A DNA stretch of 64,000 bases from Rhizophagus clarus. Taxonomy: Eukaryota; Glomeromycota; Glomeromycetes; Glomerales; Glomeraceae. The translations under genes and the position numbers were made by a program. Every line of letters begins with the position of its first letter. Position 1 is the first letter of the stretch. Of the stretch, positions 34,633 to 46,929 are shown piece by piece. Under the pieces are notes generated by a model. The model saw only the letters and a list, made by a program, of their open reading frames with translations. It ran no database searches and was not told the origin of the DNA. The stretch spans positions 372,001 to 436,000 of the forward strand of contig BLAL01000176.1 of the NCBI GenBank assembly GCA_015698045.1. The letters run 5' to 3'.

Positions 34633-34960
34633 AATGTCATCTATTCTACAAATGAGGGAAATATATCAAATTCAACAACTTTCAAGAGTAAAAATACAGA
34701 TAAGTGTACTGCAAAATGGCTTCTTGTAGTTGATAGATTTAATCATGAAGCCAACATGATAAAAAAAATTATTCAATATAATACTTGTACAAGAAGATTT
34801 TTATGCAAATTCATTACATGGCTTAAATAACAAAATGGTGAAAACTATAAGGCAGAATCTGTATATAACTGTTATGCATCATTAGCAAGGTATTTATATT
34901 GAAGTAGAAGAATTGAATACTTTCATGGGAAAATTTAAATGATAATTATTCCTAGTGCGG
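34633..34960 (+). pseudogene. Relic resembling a tyrosine-recombinase N-terminal domain
   Basis: Reading from about 34633 the frame gives TDKCTAKWLLVVDRFNHEAN, then RFLCKFITWLK, a stop, then QNGENYKAESVYNCYASLAR and YLY. The pattern of a short helical domain with a C(K)FxxWL(K)...NGxxYKxxSVYNxYxxLxRYL spacing resembles the core-binding part of Crypton-like recombinase proteins common in these fungi. This is recognition by pattern only. The catalytic domain is absent. The T-rich ORF upstream (from 34466) is low complexity. Confidence 0.4.
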
Positions 34961-35234
34961 TTAAAGACGTGCATTCTCATATTCATTATCAAATAATCAA
35001 ATAACCCGAAACATAAAAATGTATTAAACGCGTATTTTTATCAAAAAAAAAAAAAAGATAATTTGCATTATAAACAAATATTTCTTATAGTTAACACTTA
35101 TTATAAACCAGTGGAATAAGTAACAAAAAAATCCAACAGTATATACATAGTACCGATGGGATAAGCTTTAATATTTTGTATTTTTCATCGTCAGTTTATA
35201 TCTTTGTATTAAAATAAATTACAATGTTTCTATC

Positions 35235-35960
35235 GTAATTCTCAAGAAGTCCTCTTGCAATTTGCCATAATTTATCAATTTTTGAAAGTAACCCAATTAT
35301 ATTTACTAATATAATTTCTTTACATTCTCACAATGTTTTAAAACTATCGTAATTTGTTGTGAAAGGATTTTCCATAATTATCGCCATTTCAAAATGATGT
35401 ACGCAGTTGTATTTGAGTAGAAGGAAAAAGAAAACCGAAAACAGGATGAAAATCGGATGAAAACAGAACAAAAAATGGATGAAAACCGGACGAATATTGG
35501 TATTCGAATATTCAATCACGAATAAATAGCCTACACCGTTTTGAAAACGGCGATAAGTAGAGTTTAATCTAATCATAAATGAGAAAAAGTTTAATACATC
35601 ATTTGTTTTTTCGTAGCCATCACGTAATTATACTGCATATTCACTTACCCCATTGTACTTATTTGAATCATCTAAATTTTTGATATAACTATTCTTTATT
35701 TCAATATCCTAACATTAAACATATCTTTTAGACATATAGCCGAATAAATTTTACCAAAGCACCATCTAGAATATAAGAAACATCTAAAGTATACAGCAGC
35801 AACTTATGATTGTTTATTCTTCAATATCTTTATTTACTACTAGTCCAATTTTAAGGTTATCCTTAAATCTTTTAGAATTAAAAAACTGACGTCGCTTATC
35901 TCCCGTTACAGGTTAATTGCATTTTCATTAAATTCCATATGCTAGTTTTATTTTTCTTTT
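35235..35960 (-). pseudogene. Kinase relic, split by a miniature element
   Basis: Two blocks on the minus strand match the kinase genes. 35740-35960 corresponds to the CQPC region, NWTSGNK stretch and Gly loop of exon 2 (for example CCAATTTTAAGGTTATCCTT against the same region at 43743). 35240-35345 corresponds to exon 3: LSKIDKLWQIARGLLE in one frame, next to a decayed ...EYC region. The middle and C-lobe are missing and stops are frequent. A TA-flanked element sits between the blocks at 35381-35553. Confidence 0.75.
35381..35553. mobile_element. Short TA-flanked miniature element (173 bp)
   Basis: The ends are TCGCCATTTCAAAATGATGTA and its near inverse (TACACCGTTTTGAAAACGGCGA on the plus strand at the right), flanked by TA at 35379-35380 and 35554-35555. 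The terminal sequence matches the family at 8409 and 49218. The interior is a purine-rich run of degenerate GGATGAAAAC-like units. It lies within a kinase relic. Confidence 0.7.
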
Positions 35961-36878
35961 CTCCAAATCTTTCATAAAGATAAATCTTTTATCTATTCCT
36001 TCTTGTTCAATAGTGGAATTATTTATAGCAGGTGAGTTTGTTACATAGAGTTCCTAAAATAAATAAATAGTTAAAAAAAAGCTTATTTTAATAAATATAA
36101 TATAAATATATTTCCACAAATCACTTGATATTTGTTTCATATTAATGTATTTTTAAAAAAAAATCAAGTATTCAAGAGTGTCAAACGAACCAGGGAAATT
36201 GACCCACGCAATAATGATTCCCTAAATCGATAAACAAAATTATTTAATTGTAAATTGAGATGTACACTCGCATTCCATGTTTGTTATTTTCATACAAATT
36301 CAATAAAAATTATTGCCATGCACTAAACGCTTTGTTAGTTTATCGCAAGATAATTATTATTTTTGAATTAATGTGATTATGAACTTATAACTTCGTAAGA
36401 TTACCCAGAATTGAAAAAATGCCTATGAACTAATAAATTCATCTCACGGTTCCTAATAATAATTCATGATTTATTTCACGAATGATGGATGTTTATTTAA
36501 AAAGATGGATTAAAGAAGTCTATCATATTAGACAAAGTTTATTATATTAGTTAATAATTAAAAATATTTGTATATCAGAATATATCTCGATTTCAGTACT
36601 TTTTTAAATCTTAATAATTGACCATAAATATTAAAAGTCACGAATTTTCCCTGCTTTTCTTTCCTTACGATCCTAAATCTTAATAATTGACAATAACTTC
36701 CTAAATATTCATTCTATAATAATTATTATTCTACAATGAAAATCTGTTAATAAACAGATTAATTAACAAATTGTAATATGCCCCTATCCGTCACATATCA
36801 CCGTGGTACACATCTGAATATTTTCGACTTTGTACCCCGTAAATTTATGCATCTAATATGTTTCAGAATGCCTTACTT

Positions 36879-37462
36879 GCAATGGCAATGAAGTGTGTAT
36901 TATACTCTAACGAAATGTGGATGAAATTTTTAACAAAAATAAAATTTCAAAACTTGCAAAATCCGCAAAGGTAAAGGAAAAGCTCAACGCAGTTGAAAGG
37001 GCAATTATGAAATACTTAGTTTCTAAATCATTGAACTTTCTGCTCATATGCGAGGTTGGTTACTTTTGACAAGCTTGAATTCATGAAAAAGGATCATAAA
37101 ACATTCTTAAAGATTCCTAAAATGAAAAAAGAAGTTAACAACATATTCATCATGAAAGTTGAAAATATAATTAATATATGTGAACATATGTATGACTTAC
37201 ACTTTTCATTTATACTTAAAATAGTTCAAAATGACCTGAACATTTAAAATATTTTCATGATCCTTTTTCATGAATACAAGCTCATCAAAGGTAAAAGTCA
37301 ATCGTCAATGATTTTAGAAACAGAGTATCTCAATGCTGCTCTTTCAACCTTGTTACGCTTTTCCTTTTCTTTATGGATTTGCAAGTTTAAAATATTATTT
37401 TGTTAAAATTTCATCCACATGTTTACCAGATGGAATACCACTTCATTCCATTGCAAAAAAGA
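36879..37462. repeat. Large inverted repeat, arms of about 210 bp
   Basis: Left arm 36879-37101 and right arm 37253-37462 are inverse copies: ATGTGGATGAAATTTT and CAAGCTTGAATTCATGAAAA on the left, CATGAA(T)ACAAGCTCATC and AAAATTTCATCCACATG on the right. The spacer is about 150 bp. The arms have coding-like pieces (left arm: DEIFNKNKISKLAKSAKVKE in one frame, then FDKLEFMKKDHK) of a family I do not recognise. The arms have diverged, so this is not a very recent event. Confidence 0.75.
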
Positions 37463-39291
37463 CATTATCTAGTGGTGAAATTTCTTCTTCATCATTCGCA
37501 AATAGTGCAAGCTCATTTTTGCCAGTGGTGATGGCTTTGATAGGATTGATCTATTAGAAGAATATTAGCTGTGTGCATCTTTTATCAATATAAAAAATTA
37601 GAAAAGCCTTCTTAGATGAAGGTACTTACAAGCTTTTTTTTCTTATTCCTAGCATTATCATCATCAATTAGTAGGACAAGGAGAGGCATAATGCACAAAA
37701 TCCTCATTTGTTGCCTTTTCTCCAAATATTTTGTGATAATTAGGAATTTTTCTTCCAATTCTCGCTTGATTCTACTTTTGTTTAATGGCAAATAAGGTAT
37801 TCTCTTTATCATTACATTTCAAAGGATTTGCTTGTTGCAACTCTGGTAGTAGCCGATTTTGTTTGTGTCTTATTTGTTGGGTCACTTTATTGGTCATTGT
37901 TATGTGCCCTATCTTTTTCATGTGTAAAGTCATCGGTTGTTTCTCTGTACTTAAGGAACTTAAGTAGCAACCAATTATTATTTTGATTAAAAAATTTCTT
38001 TGATAATTACATGCAATTTAGACATGTTATTTTAATAGTTTTAAAAAACTGCATGAGAGAGAAATTATTTATTGATATCAAGCATTAATATCAATATCAG
38101 TGCAAGAAAAAAAAAAGCCAAAGGGGTCTTATATAGAAAAAAATTGTAGAGACTATTTTATATATCAATATTGCTATTAAGCCGATAATGGTAATAAATG
38201 TTGACTCAGATTTATCAATATCAATAACACGTGATTAATGTATAAAAGTTTCGACTCAGATCTATCAATATTACTATAGATGAGTCGACAACGGTAATAA
38301 AGTCTCCTCAATTTTCACAGTAATATTACTAAATAATCTTTGTTTATTTATCAAATATGGAAGAAATCACTCAGACTTTTGATCAGAACGGCAGTTAATT
38401 ACCATATATACTGTGACTCATATGACTCAAAAAATGAAACGTGTCATTTAATCTTTTATTGGTGTACAATAATTTTCTAATAGCAAGAAATGTTTTTTTT
38501 TTAATAATTATAATATTGTAATAGCTTATAATATAGGTTGATTAATCTGCAATAAGAGAATTTTTTTGGCTAATGATGAATTATTAATAAAAGTATAAGT
38601 TTAATAACAGTGATATGAATTGAAGTTTGTGTAATAGTGTTACTGATTATAAATATCCAGGATCCGTTACATTTTAAAAGACTCAATAAAAATTCTCACA
38701 GATGGTTATTAAAAATTGGAAAGAGGCAGAAATTAATCTTTTTTTTTTTGATTTTTAAAACGTTGCATTTCTTTATTAACGAGTAAATTGAACAACATTT
38801 TCTTCAATAATAAAACACGTGGTGCAATTAGAGGTGTATTATTATTTTTTTTTTTAATTGGTAAATGCATACTTTATTGACATTTTGTAAATAAAAGAAC
38901 AATTGCAATATTATATACGTTAGAAAGTAATACAACTTCACTATATACCAATATTTAAATCGAGTTTTGTATCGCTAAAAAATTTAAAAATTGATAACAT
39001 TGTATTAATAATTATTATACTTCTATAATCTTCACTAAAACAAGTAAATTTAATAATTAATAACTTATTAAAACTTGTAAACGAAAAAAGTAATGGTTCT
39101 TTCATGATCAAAAAGAACAACTCATTTTATCAGCTTGTGTATGTTCTAATTTAAAATATCTGACGACTTAAAAAAAACTTTCCTGATATATTTTTATCTA
39201 CCTTATAAAAACACGTGAACTGTTTTTATAAAAGAAAAAATTGTATGCCATGAATTATTGTCCAAAGCAGAGCGGAGGACATTTTACGTTC
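37463..39291. other. Coding-like remnants then AT-rich DNA
   Basis: At 37600-37980 the minus strand has broken coding-like stretches (for example NQARIGRKIPNYHKIFGEKA and, in another frame, LPLNKSRIKRELEEKFLII), perhaps part of the same relic as the inverted repeat. 38000-39290 shows only AT-rich DNA. I do not recognise the source. Confidence 0.4.
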
Positions 39292-39307
39292 AATACTGAC
39301 CCGATAT

Positions 39308-40470
39308 TTTTATTTTTATTTTTATTTTTATTCACGAACAAACAATTAGGACAGAAATAATATTGATTATCTAATACAAAATGATAAACAATACCCAATC
39401 CATAACTAACTATCACCGATTCTAAAAGAACCAGCTTTGTCCGCCTGAGAACCAGAAGCAGAAATTCATCTGCTTACCGAGCCCAAGAGGACTACCATTC
39501 ACACCCCCCAAAAAAAAGGAAAAGAAACTGAGGAACTAAAATTACAAAAAGAGAATAAAAAGAAATCTATATTAAAATTTGATGTCGAATCTATGACATG
39601 ATTATACCATGGGCCATGATGGCGAAAATTGCTTGATGTAGCGTATATAAATGCTACACTATGGTCTTGTAAACTGCGGAAGGAAGCAGTTTGGTAAAAT
39701 TGAAATTCGGTATGTCGTCTTGTATACGAAAAGTGGTGACCGGTTGTGGGATCATTATTCCAGTTATGCTGAGTATGGTCAGTGTTCTGACGAGTTTTGT
39801 TGGTTTTACGTCTATACTGTTTGTAAGAATTTTTGGTAATTCGTTGTGCGACTTTCCATTTTTTGAACGTATCATTACGAGGCTTCCAAATGATTTTTTT
39901 GATCAGTTGTGTAAGTTCATAAAATTTGCTGAGGATCTTGTTGCGAAGAGTTTTCTTATGTTTATATTTTCCTCAGAAGATATAACTGAAATCGTGTGTG
40001 ATGATTTGACGAGTCGTCAAATAGAAGCTACTGTCGGCGGTGGGTAGGGGGTAAGTTTCCTCTTGGTTGTAGGAAAAAGTGGAAAATAGAATTGTTATTT
40101 AGTTCTGATTCTAAAAAGGAGTCTCCGTGGTCACACGTTTGTCTAATGTCCATTTTTAAATCTTGTACGAACTGGACGATATGCGGGCGTAAAATTTCTA
40201 AATGCACTGGACATAGCCATAAGCTTTCATTTGTTTCTTCATGTTGGTTACACGTCCAACAAGAACTTTTATCTTTGAAAAGGGTAGGATATCGGCGATA
40301 TAACACGTCCATTGTGGGGAGTAAGTTATTAACCGTTTTGCGTTGCCACGCTCTGAATTTAGTTAATTTATGACTAGTGGGGCGATCGTGTGGATTAAAT
40401 TTAAAGAATTCTTCTGTCATCGACCAATCAATCTGTTGGTTAAACGAAGCTTGCTTTAGGATGGTATTGG
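39308..40470 (-). mobile_element. 5'-truncated LINE (non-LTR retrotransposon)
   Basis: A perfect 16-bp direct repeat, AATACTGACCCGATAT, lies at 39292-39307 and 40471-40486, exactly at the borders. On the minus strand the element ends in an AAAAAT-type hexamer tail (about four units) next to the first repeat. An open coding frame enters directly at the other border, so the 5' part is missing. This is the classic outcome of target-primed reverse transcription with early termination. Most of the insert is the C-terminal part of a reverse transcriptase ORF plus a 3' untranslated region. Confidence 0.85.
40028..40469 (-). pseudogene. C-terminal end of a LINE reverse transcriptase ORF2
   Basis: The frame is open from the element border (NTILKQASFNQQIDWS), passes the Met at 40420 and stops at 40028. 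After FRAWQRKTVNNLLPTMDVL comes CWTCNQHEETNESLWLC: a CxxC...H...C pattern close to the zinc-binding motif found at the C-terminus of many LINE ORF2 proteins (zf-RVT type). Coding-like sequence continues in another frame below 40028, after at least one frameshift or stop: NKILSKFYELTQLIKKIIWK, then PRNDTFKKWKVAQRI. The reverse-transcriptase and endonuclease domains are absent through 5' truncation, so the piece cannot be active. Confidence 0.75.
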
Positions 40471-40486
40471 AATACTGACCCGATAT

Positions 40487-41984
40487 ATAGTAGACTTTAT
40501 CCTATGCAATGTTCGTCTGTCCATACACGTGATCAATTATTAGTTGACATGGAACACACCTGGTAATAGGAAATTATGCCTAGATAGGAAGGCGATTTAA
40601 GATAATATCCAACGTGTATTCGAATATTATGTTACTTATTTCATTTGTAAATAATCACGAGTATATTATAATACTATAATAATCACAAAAAATTAAGTGC
40701 TCAATTTTAAGAAATCTAATAAATTATACTAAAACTTTCATTAAAACTTGTGAGAGATTCAAAGCCATGAAGCCCACTTCAGACCTTTCAATGGACCTGT
40801 CACTAGTAATTATTTTCATTTATTACAATACTACTTACTTTAAAATGATATATATGATTTTATTTAGAATTATAATTTCAAAGTATTTCTAAATTTTCTG
40901 AATTATTCATAGTTATTACCTTTATTCTATTTTTTTTTATCGTAAAATTCAATTATCCTTTATAAATTTTACATTTGATCTTATTCTTTTTTTATTTTTC
41001 GGTTTCGTATTTGACAATCAAACAAAATATTCAAAAATTTTTTCGAAGGAAAGATAAAATATTTCTTTATATGTACTGTATTTATATTTTGTTGGGTGAA
41101 AGAAAAGAAAGATTGTCTTTGAAAATTTTTGAAAGAGAAAGAGAGGAGATAGCTATTAGAAGAAACTTAATTTATATTGTTGTAAACTAGATTTATTCCA
41201 TTATGTTAATAAAAATTAATTACATTTCTTAGGCACACTCAGAAACTTCTTACTTCTTTAAGATCTAGTAATTTATTTTAAGTGAGCCAATGAATGACAG
41301 ACTGACGACAATAAGTATTCGTTTCATCCTTTAATCGATATCGCCCTATGTCTTTACTAACTCTATCAAGCTTTTTGTACATCAATATCTTTCTCGAGTA
41401 ATTTTCTATCGTATAAATAACTATCATCATTCTATCATTTTATCTTATACTTGAATTACTTTTCTTATTTTTTTATGTATCAATCTTTCACGTTTAAGTC
41501 TTCAGATGTAAGCATATTATAATATTGGTGCTAATGAATGTCGTCATCTAGGGTGATCGTCCGAATAGAACGGCACAATCGGTACATCCCGCTTATAATT
41601 ATCAAAACACAAAAATTATTTGATAGGATTAAACCTGATTCATATTATTCATATACTTAAAGACAAATTATTATTTGAGAATATATTGTAGTCTCTAATA
41701 GAATTTATGAAAAAAAAAAATTAATTAAATACTCAATAGTCGTATGAAATTTAAATCACTTATTTGTTGCTTAGAGGATAAAAACTTTTAATACAAATAT
41801 TATAATAAATTTATTTTTAATTTAATATTTTTATGATATACATACAGTTTAATATTAATTTAAAAGTTTTAATGCCAAATCCTGGCCAGTAACAAATGTA
41901 AATAAACAATGCATACCCTATTTTCTAAAAAAGGACAGTTTTGATTACTCATATAATTAAAAAATTTAAATATACACAGAATGG
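40487..41984. other. AT-rich stretch without a supported gene
   Basis: The plus-strand ORF at 40975-41190 (71 aa) has a hydrophobic start and a Glu/Arg run (FEREREEIAIRR) but no motif I know. Nothing else is visible. Confidence 0.45.
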
Positions 41985-42183
41985 AGCTGTAAGATTAATA
42001 CAGTATATACAGTTTTATATGAGAAATTAAACCAATAAAAACAATATGTTAAAGTCTTTATTTATGAAATAATCTTGAAACAATTATTAATAAATTTAAT
42101 AATATAGTATTGTATATAATATACCAAATAGAAATAGAAATATAACTAACTTTGAGCCTTTGAATTTAATATTTAGAGAAGCT

Positions 42184-44031
42184 TCATTCAATATTAGATC
42201 CTTTATCTTGGTAGATTTCGTTTAGTTCTAAATATAATTAAATAGATAAATATGGCAATAATATCTTCATAAAATTACAAATAAACAAAAATAATCTAAT
42301 GTACCTAATTCACTTAATTGGACGTCCAAACATTCTGAAACTATAAAAATTAATAATAGTATATATTATAACATTAAAACATATTAATATCATATAAATT
42401 ACTAATGGAAATGCTTACTTGGATTGGCTGGTGTCGATTGAACATTATAATTAGTATTATTAAAAAAAAAATAATAGTAATAATTAATGACGCAAAATTT
42501 ATTTTTAAAGTGAATATTAAATTAAGTTAAAAATTACCTGAATTAATTTGAATAGATAATAAATCTGTTGAATTTACTGGTTTTGGAAGATTTTTGACAT
42601 TTAAGAGTCTACTAGTATAAATTGCTTGTGGATGTATTTGAATACTTTTGGATTTGCTTTCATTTGACCTGTTGTAGAATTTTTTTTCTCCAATTTTATC
42701 ACATTCTTTTGTTTGAAAATAAATTTCGCACTTTCCATCATATGCTTCACTATTCCATTTATTTAATAGTTGATATAACTCTTTAGTGGCTGGTCTATTT
42801 TTTATTTCAGCATCCCGACATTTTATCATCAAATCTGCAAGTAATTTTGGTATATCTTCAGAAATTTTTGGTCTAAGTCCTTTACATATTTTAATAGCTA
42901 AAAATTCATCATGAGGAATATCATTAAAAGGAATTTCTTCAGAAAGAAACTCATTCATCATTATTCCAAATGAGTAAATATCTGCTGCTTTTGTATATTG
43001 ATGTCCACGTAAAACTTCTGGTGCAATAAATGGTAATACCCCATAAATTCCTTCTTCTTTAACTGTTTGTTTTTTATTTGCAGGTTGACACATTCCTAAA
43101 TCACTTATATATGGTTCACCAATAAATAATATATTTCCTGAATGAAAATCTTTATGAACTTTTCCAGCATTATGAATATCTAAAAGTCCTCTTGCAATTT
43201 GTTTTAACTGATCAACTTTTTTTCCATAATCTATATAATCTTCAGATATGTTTAAATAATTTCTCAAATTTCCACTATCACAATATTCTAAAACCATCAT
43301 ATACTCTCTAGTGTTTGGATCTTGAGTTATTCCATAACATTGAATAATATCAACAAGATAAATCTGAAGATAAGACTTAATCTAATTGTTAAAAAAAAAA
43401 ATTTTTTGCTAATAAATATATACAAATAACAATTTTAAATTTAAGACAAAGTAAATTTAAATTACCTCATTTAAAAAATCTGAACTTATTTTAGAAGAAT
43501 TTTTTAAACTTTTCAATGCATACTTACAATCTTCAATTCTAAGCCATTTTTGATTTTCAATATTCCATTAAAAAGTACATCCTTCAGGCCATTCGGCTGA
43601 GTAAATTTTACCAAAACCACCTTCCGTAATATAAGTAATATTTTGAAATTTTTCAAAAGGTATCCATTCAAGACATTTTTTATAATGTACAGCATTAAGT
43701 TGTGATTGTTGTATAAATTCATCAACAATTTTATTTCCACTAGTCCAATTTTTAAAGTTATCCTTAAATCTTTTAGCATTACAAGGTTGACACCATTTAT
43801 ATCCTATGCCAGGTTCGTTACATTCTCCACATATTCCATATACTTGTTTTCTTTTTTTTTAAATCATCTACAACTTTTGACTCATAAGTAGAAAGTGTAA
43901 CATGACGCTTTTAATGATAAAAAATTATTATTATTAAACTATAAAATTCAATAATGCTAACGAGTAATTTTAATTGTTAATACCTGGTAACCAATAGTAC
44001 TTTTCCATAAATTCTTTGATTTTTCTTTCAT
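42184..44031 (-). pseudogene. Decayed inverted duplicate of the TKL-like kinase gene
   Basis: Exon by exon it mirrors the gene at 29303-31153: exon 1 44031-43984 (MKEKSKNLWKS), exon 2 from 43907, exon 3 43381-42538, then exons at 42341-42305 and a last one ending TGA at 42186-42184. Damage: one extra A in the run at 43851-43859 shifts the frame in exon 2 before the CGEC motif; TAA at 43570-43568 stops the kinase frame just after the Gly loop; and the acceptor of the 39-bp exon has lost its AG (AATAAT for AATAAG). Exon 3 is still fully open (257 codons from the Met at 43300, to 42527) and keeps HKDFHSGN, SDLG and APE, so the frame loss may be recent. A truncated product lacking the Gly loop and Lys could be made but would not be expected to be catalytic. 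Confidence 0.75.
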
Positions 44032-44240
44032 AATAATTAAATTTAATTATACAATTCACAAATAATTACGGTAATAAAAAATTATGATAAAGAAAAAAAA
44101 ATTTTTGTAAGACGGAATTCGGAATATAAAAACATACATCTGTACTACATATGTGCTACTGATTTGTTAAGATAAACCAATTATGATTTTTACACCAAAC
44201 TGAGTATAGCAACTCTCTCACCCGCTGATCAACATGTAGT

Positions 44241-46929
44241 ACGAAGGAACGTGTATTTTTAATTATTATTGCAAAACTATATTTATTCGTATGCGGAAAA
44301 ATATTATTTTAATACTTAATTTAGGATTATAAAGTGTAAGATATAAAGATCGTGTAGCAGGAAATCTAAAAAAAAAAATGAAAGTATCATGAGAACATCA
44401 TATTATATTAATATTAATATCATATTATGTTTGAATAATTTGACCTCACAAAATTAAGTTATTCAATATCACGGATAAGTAAACTTATTAATAAACTTTA
44501 TTCATTAAAACATAATATCCATACTTAATTAAATTTGTTCGAGATGAAAGATATGATGAAAAAATGTAGCTACTGTATCTTAATAAACGAAATACCAAAA
44601 TGAAATCATATACACCTGATTTACTTAGTTGAATAATCCACATATCCAGAAATACCAAATTGAAATGATGCGGAGACAATCATCACATTTCAATCAAAAT
44701 TATAAGATTACTAATGTATAATTATTGTATATATTGTGCGTATTTATTTTTTGTTTAATCACATAAATTAGTTAAAGTGCGAAAGTAAATTTTACTTCAA
44801 AATCGTCAATCTTTAATATATTTTTAAAATATCTTCTTTCAGCTATCATGGGTTGTATGGATTGATCAAAGTGGAACTCTTTCTAACAATCACTCATCCA
44901 AATTTTAATGTAATCTGGTTTGGAAATCGAGATGCACGAAAGAAAATTTTTCAAAGCATAGTTTTGTTTATGGAAGATACATATGAAATATCGAATAAAT
45001 GCTAAGAACGAAACTCCAAAAATCCTTTAACACCTTTAGAAACCGTTATTCGGATAAAATAAATAAAATTATCTGGTTCTATCCAAGATATATCTGAATA
45101 GTACTAAAATCCGGATAGTATCTTAATTTTTTTTATTGAACAATCTTATGACAATTAATTACGTAACATTTTATTAAAATTCTCAATTTTAGTCGGTATT
45201 ACGGATTTTTGCCTAAATTATACTATAATCCTTCAATTTCCAAAGAATTTAATTTATTGGTCGATTTCTGTTAAAAATAATGGTTATCAAAATTGCTTCG
45301 TTACAAGTTACATTGTAAGAAATCGATATAGATTCAAGACTTAAAAAGCGAATAATCACTATTGATTCAATTCTCATTCGACTCCAGTCCCCAACTAGAT
45401 GAAAAATTTAATTTAAACCACTTAAAAGCTCGCTTTATTTTTTTTTTTTAATCCAGATTTCGAGACAACCGGATATTTTCTAACCAAGTATTTATCAGAT
45501 ATCTGAAAAATATTTATTCGATTATAGATCGAAACTTATTTCGAAAGTGCAATATCATGACCCACTAAATTCAACCGAGTTAGCAGGCAGCAAAATTCTT
45601 AGAATAACCTATCAAGCGTTAACAGAAAAAGAAAAAAATAAGAGAAACAAAGAAAAGAGTAAGTCTAAATATTGTTATATAATTTTATTTTTATAGTTAT
45701 TTTTTATGGTCATGTTTTTCTGATAAAACAAATAACTAAGGTAACCATATTTCTGTAATACATTTAATTAGAATAATTAGATAATGGATTTTAATACGTA
45801 AAAGAATGATATTAAAATTTTCCTATCTTTTGATTAATTTATTATGATAGCGTTAAGCCGTTAACGTAGTATAGACTATAGAACCAAAATAAATAATATC
45901 GTATTGTATCATAAAGTTCAAATTTAGTCAAGTAGTAATTTGCAATGACTATTATTAGAAAGCCATGTTAACAGGAGGGAGATCTATTGATCGAACTTTG
46001 TATTTGTAATACTATATACATATAACGCATTGTTAATAAAAAACTATCATGGATTCTGACATCTAAAAAAAGAATACCAGTTTCTAAGAGATTACTATTA
46101 TTCAAATATTTTTCATTAGATACCAATTATTAGAATAAATAAATAGGTAAATTAAATAAATTTGAATATTCAAATGAAATAAATTTGATATCTACTTTTG
46201 TTATGTTTAATTTAGTTGACACAAGAGCAAAAAAAAAAAGATATGAGTGGAAACAAGAAAAGGTTTGTAATTTACGATAAAATGGACTTATTCCTGCTCA
46301 AATTAACTAGTGACGGGAACCGACTCCACAGCTACGGTCACATTTCTAGTATAATTTGATTTTAAAAATCTTATAGAATCGATCATTAAATTTTGATTGA
46401 AAATGATAAATTTTCTGTTTATCATTCTTTAAAAATGAATATAACATTCGAATAAATAAATAAATAAATAGATAATACTTAATAATTTAATAAATATAGA
46501 AATACAAAACTATCAAATAGTATAATTTAAAATCTAATAACAAATGCATGAGTCAAAAAGGTAAGCAGTTAAAATAGTCTAATCACCTATAAATGTCAAT
46601 TTTTTCCATACTGTCTTTTAATATCATAAACGGTGCGTTAAGGGAAAGAAAGTTCGTGGTATAACTTTCTGATCCTTGCCTTAAATAGTGTAACCTTGAT
46701 TGCTAATCATGTGTGTGGACAGACGATGTTATCTACCCCATTTCGGACAATAAATTTTTTTTATCTCATAAATAAGAAATAATTTCTTAGTAGTGTTTAA
46801 GCTTTAAATTCTTATACTCATACGATCAATTAATATTTATTTTAGATTTTGTTATAATATTAGGGAATAAACTAACAAAAATTCTATTATTGTGTATAGT
46901 TAAAAAAAGGAAGTTTATTCATATAAATA
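44241..46929. other. AT-rich stretch without a supported gene
   Basis: I see no open frame with recognisable content. A short sequence near 46706-46730 (GTGTGGACAGACGA) resembles the inverse of one near 40515, perhaps the edge of a small dispersed repeat. Confidence 0.45.

Noticed and set aside
34466-34729. 87-codon plus-strand hydrophobic ORF
   Set aside because: It reads a T/C-rich tract; the apparent membrane helix is low-complexity DNA, and the end overlaps a better-supported frame of a relic.
39651-40047. Plus-strand ORFs inside the truncated LINE
   Set aside because: They are antisense to the reverse-transcriptase C-terminal coding region and its continuation, so they are shadows.
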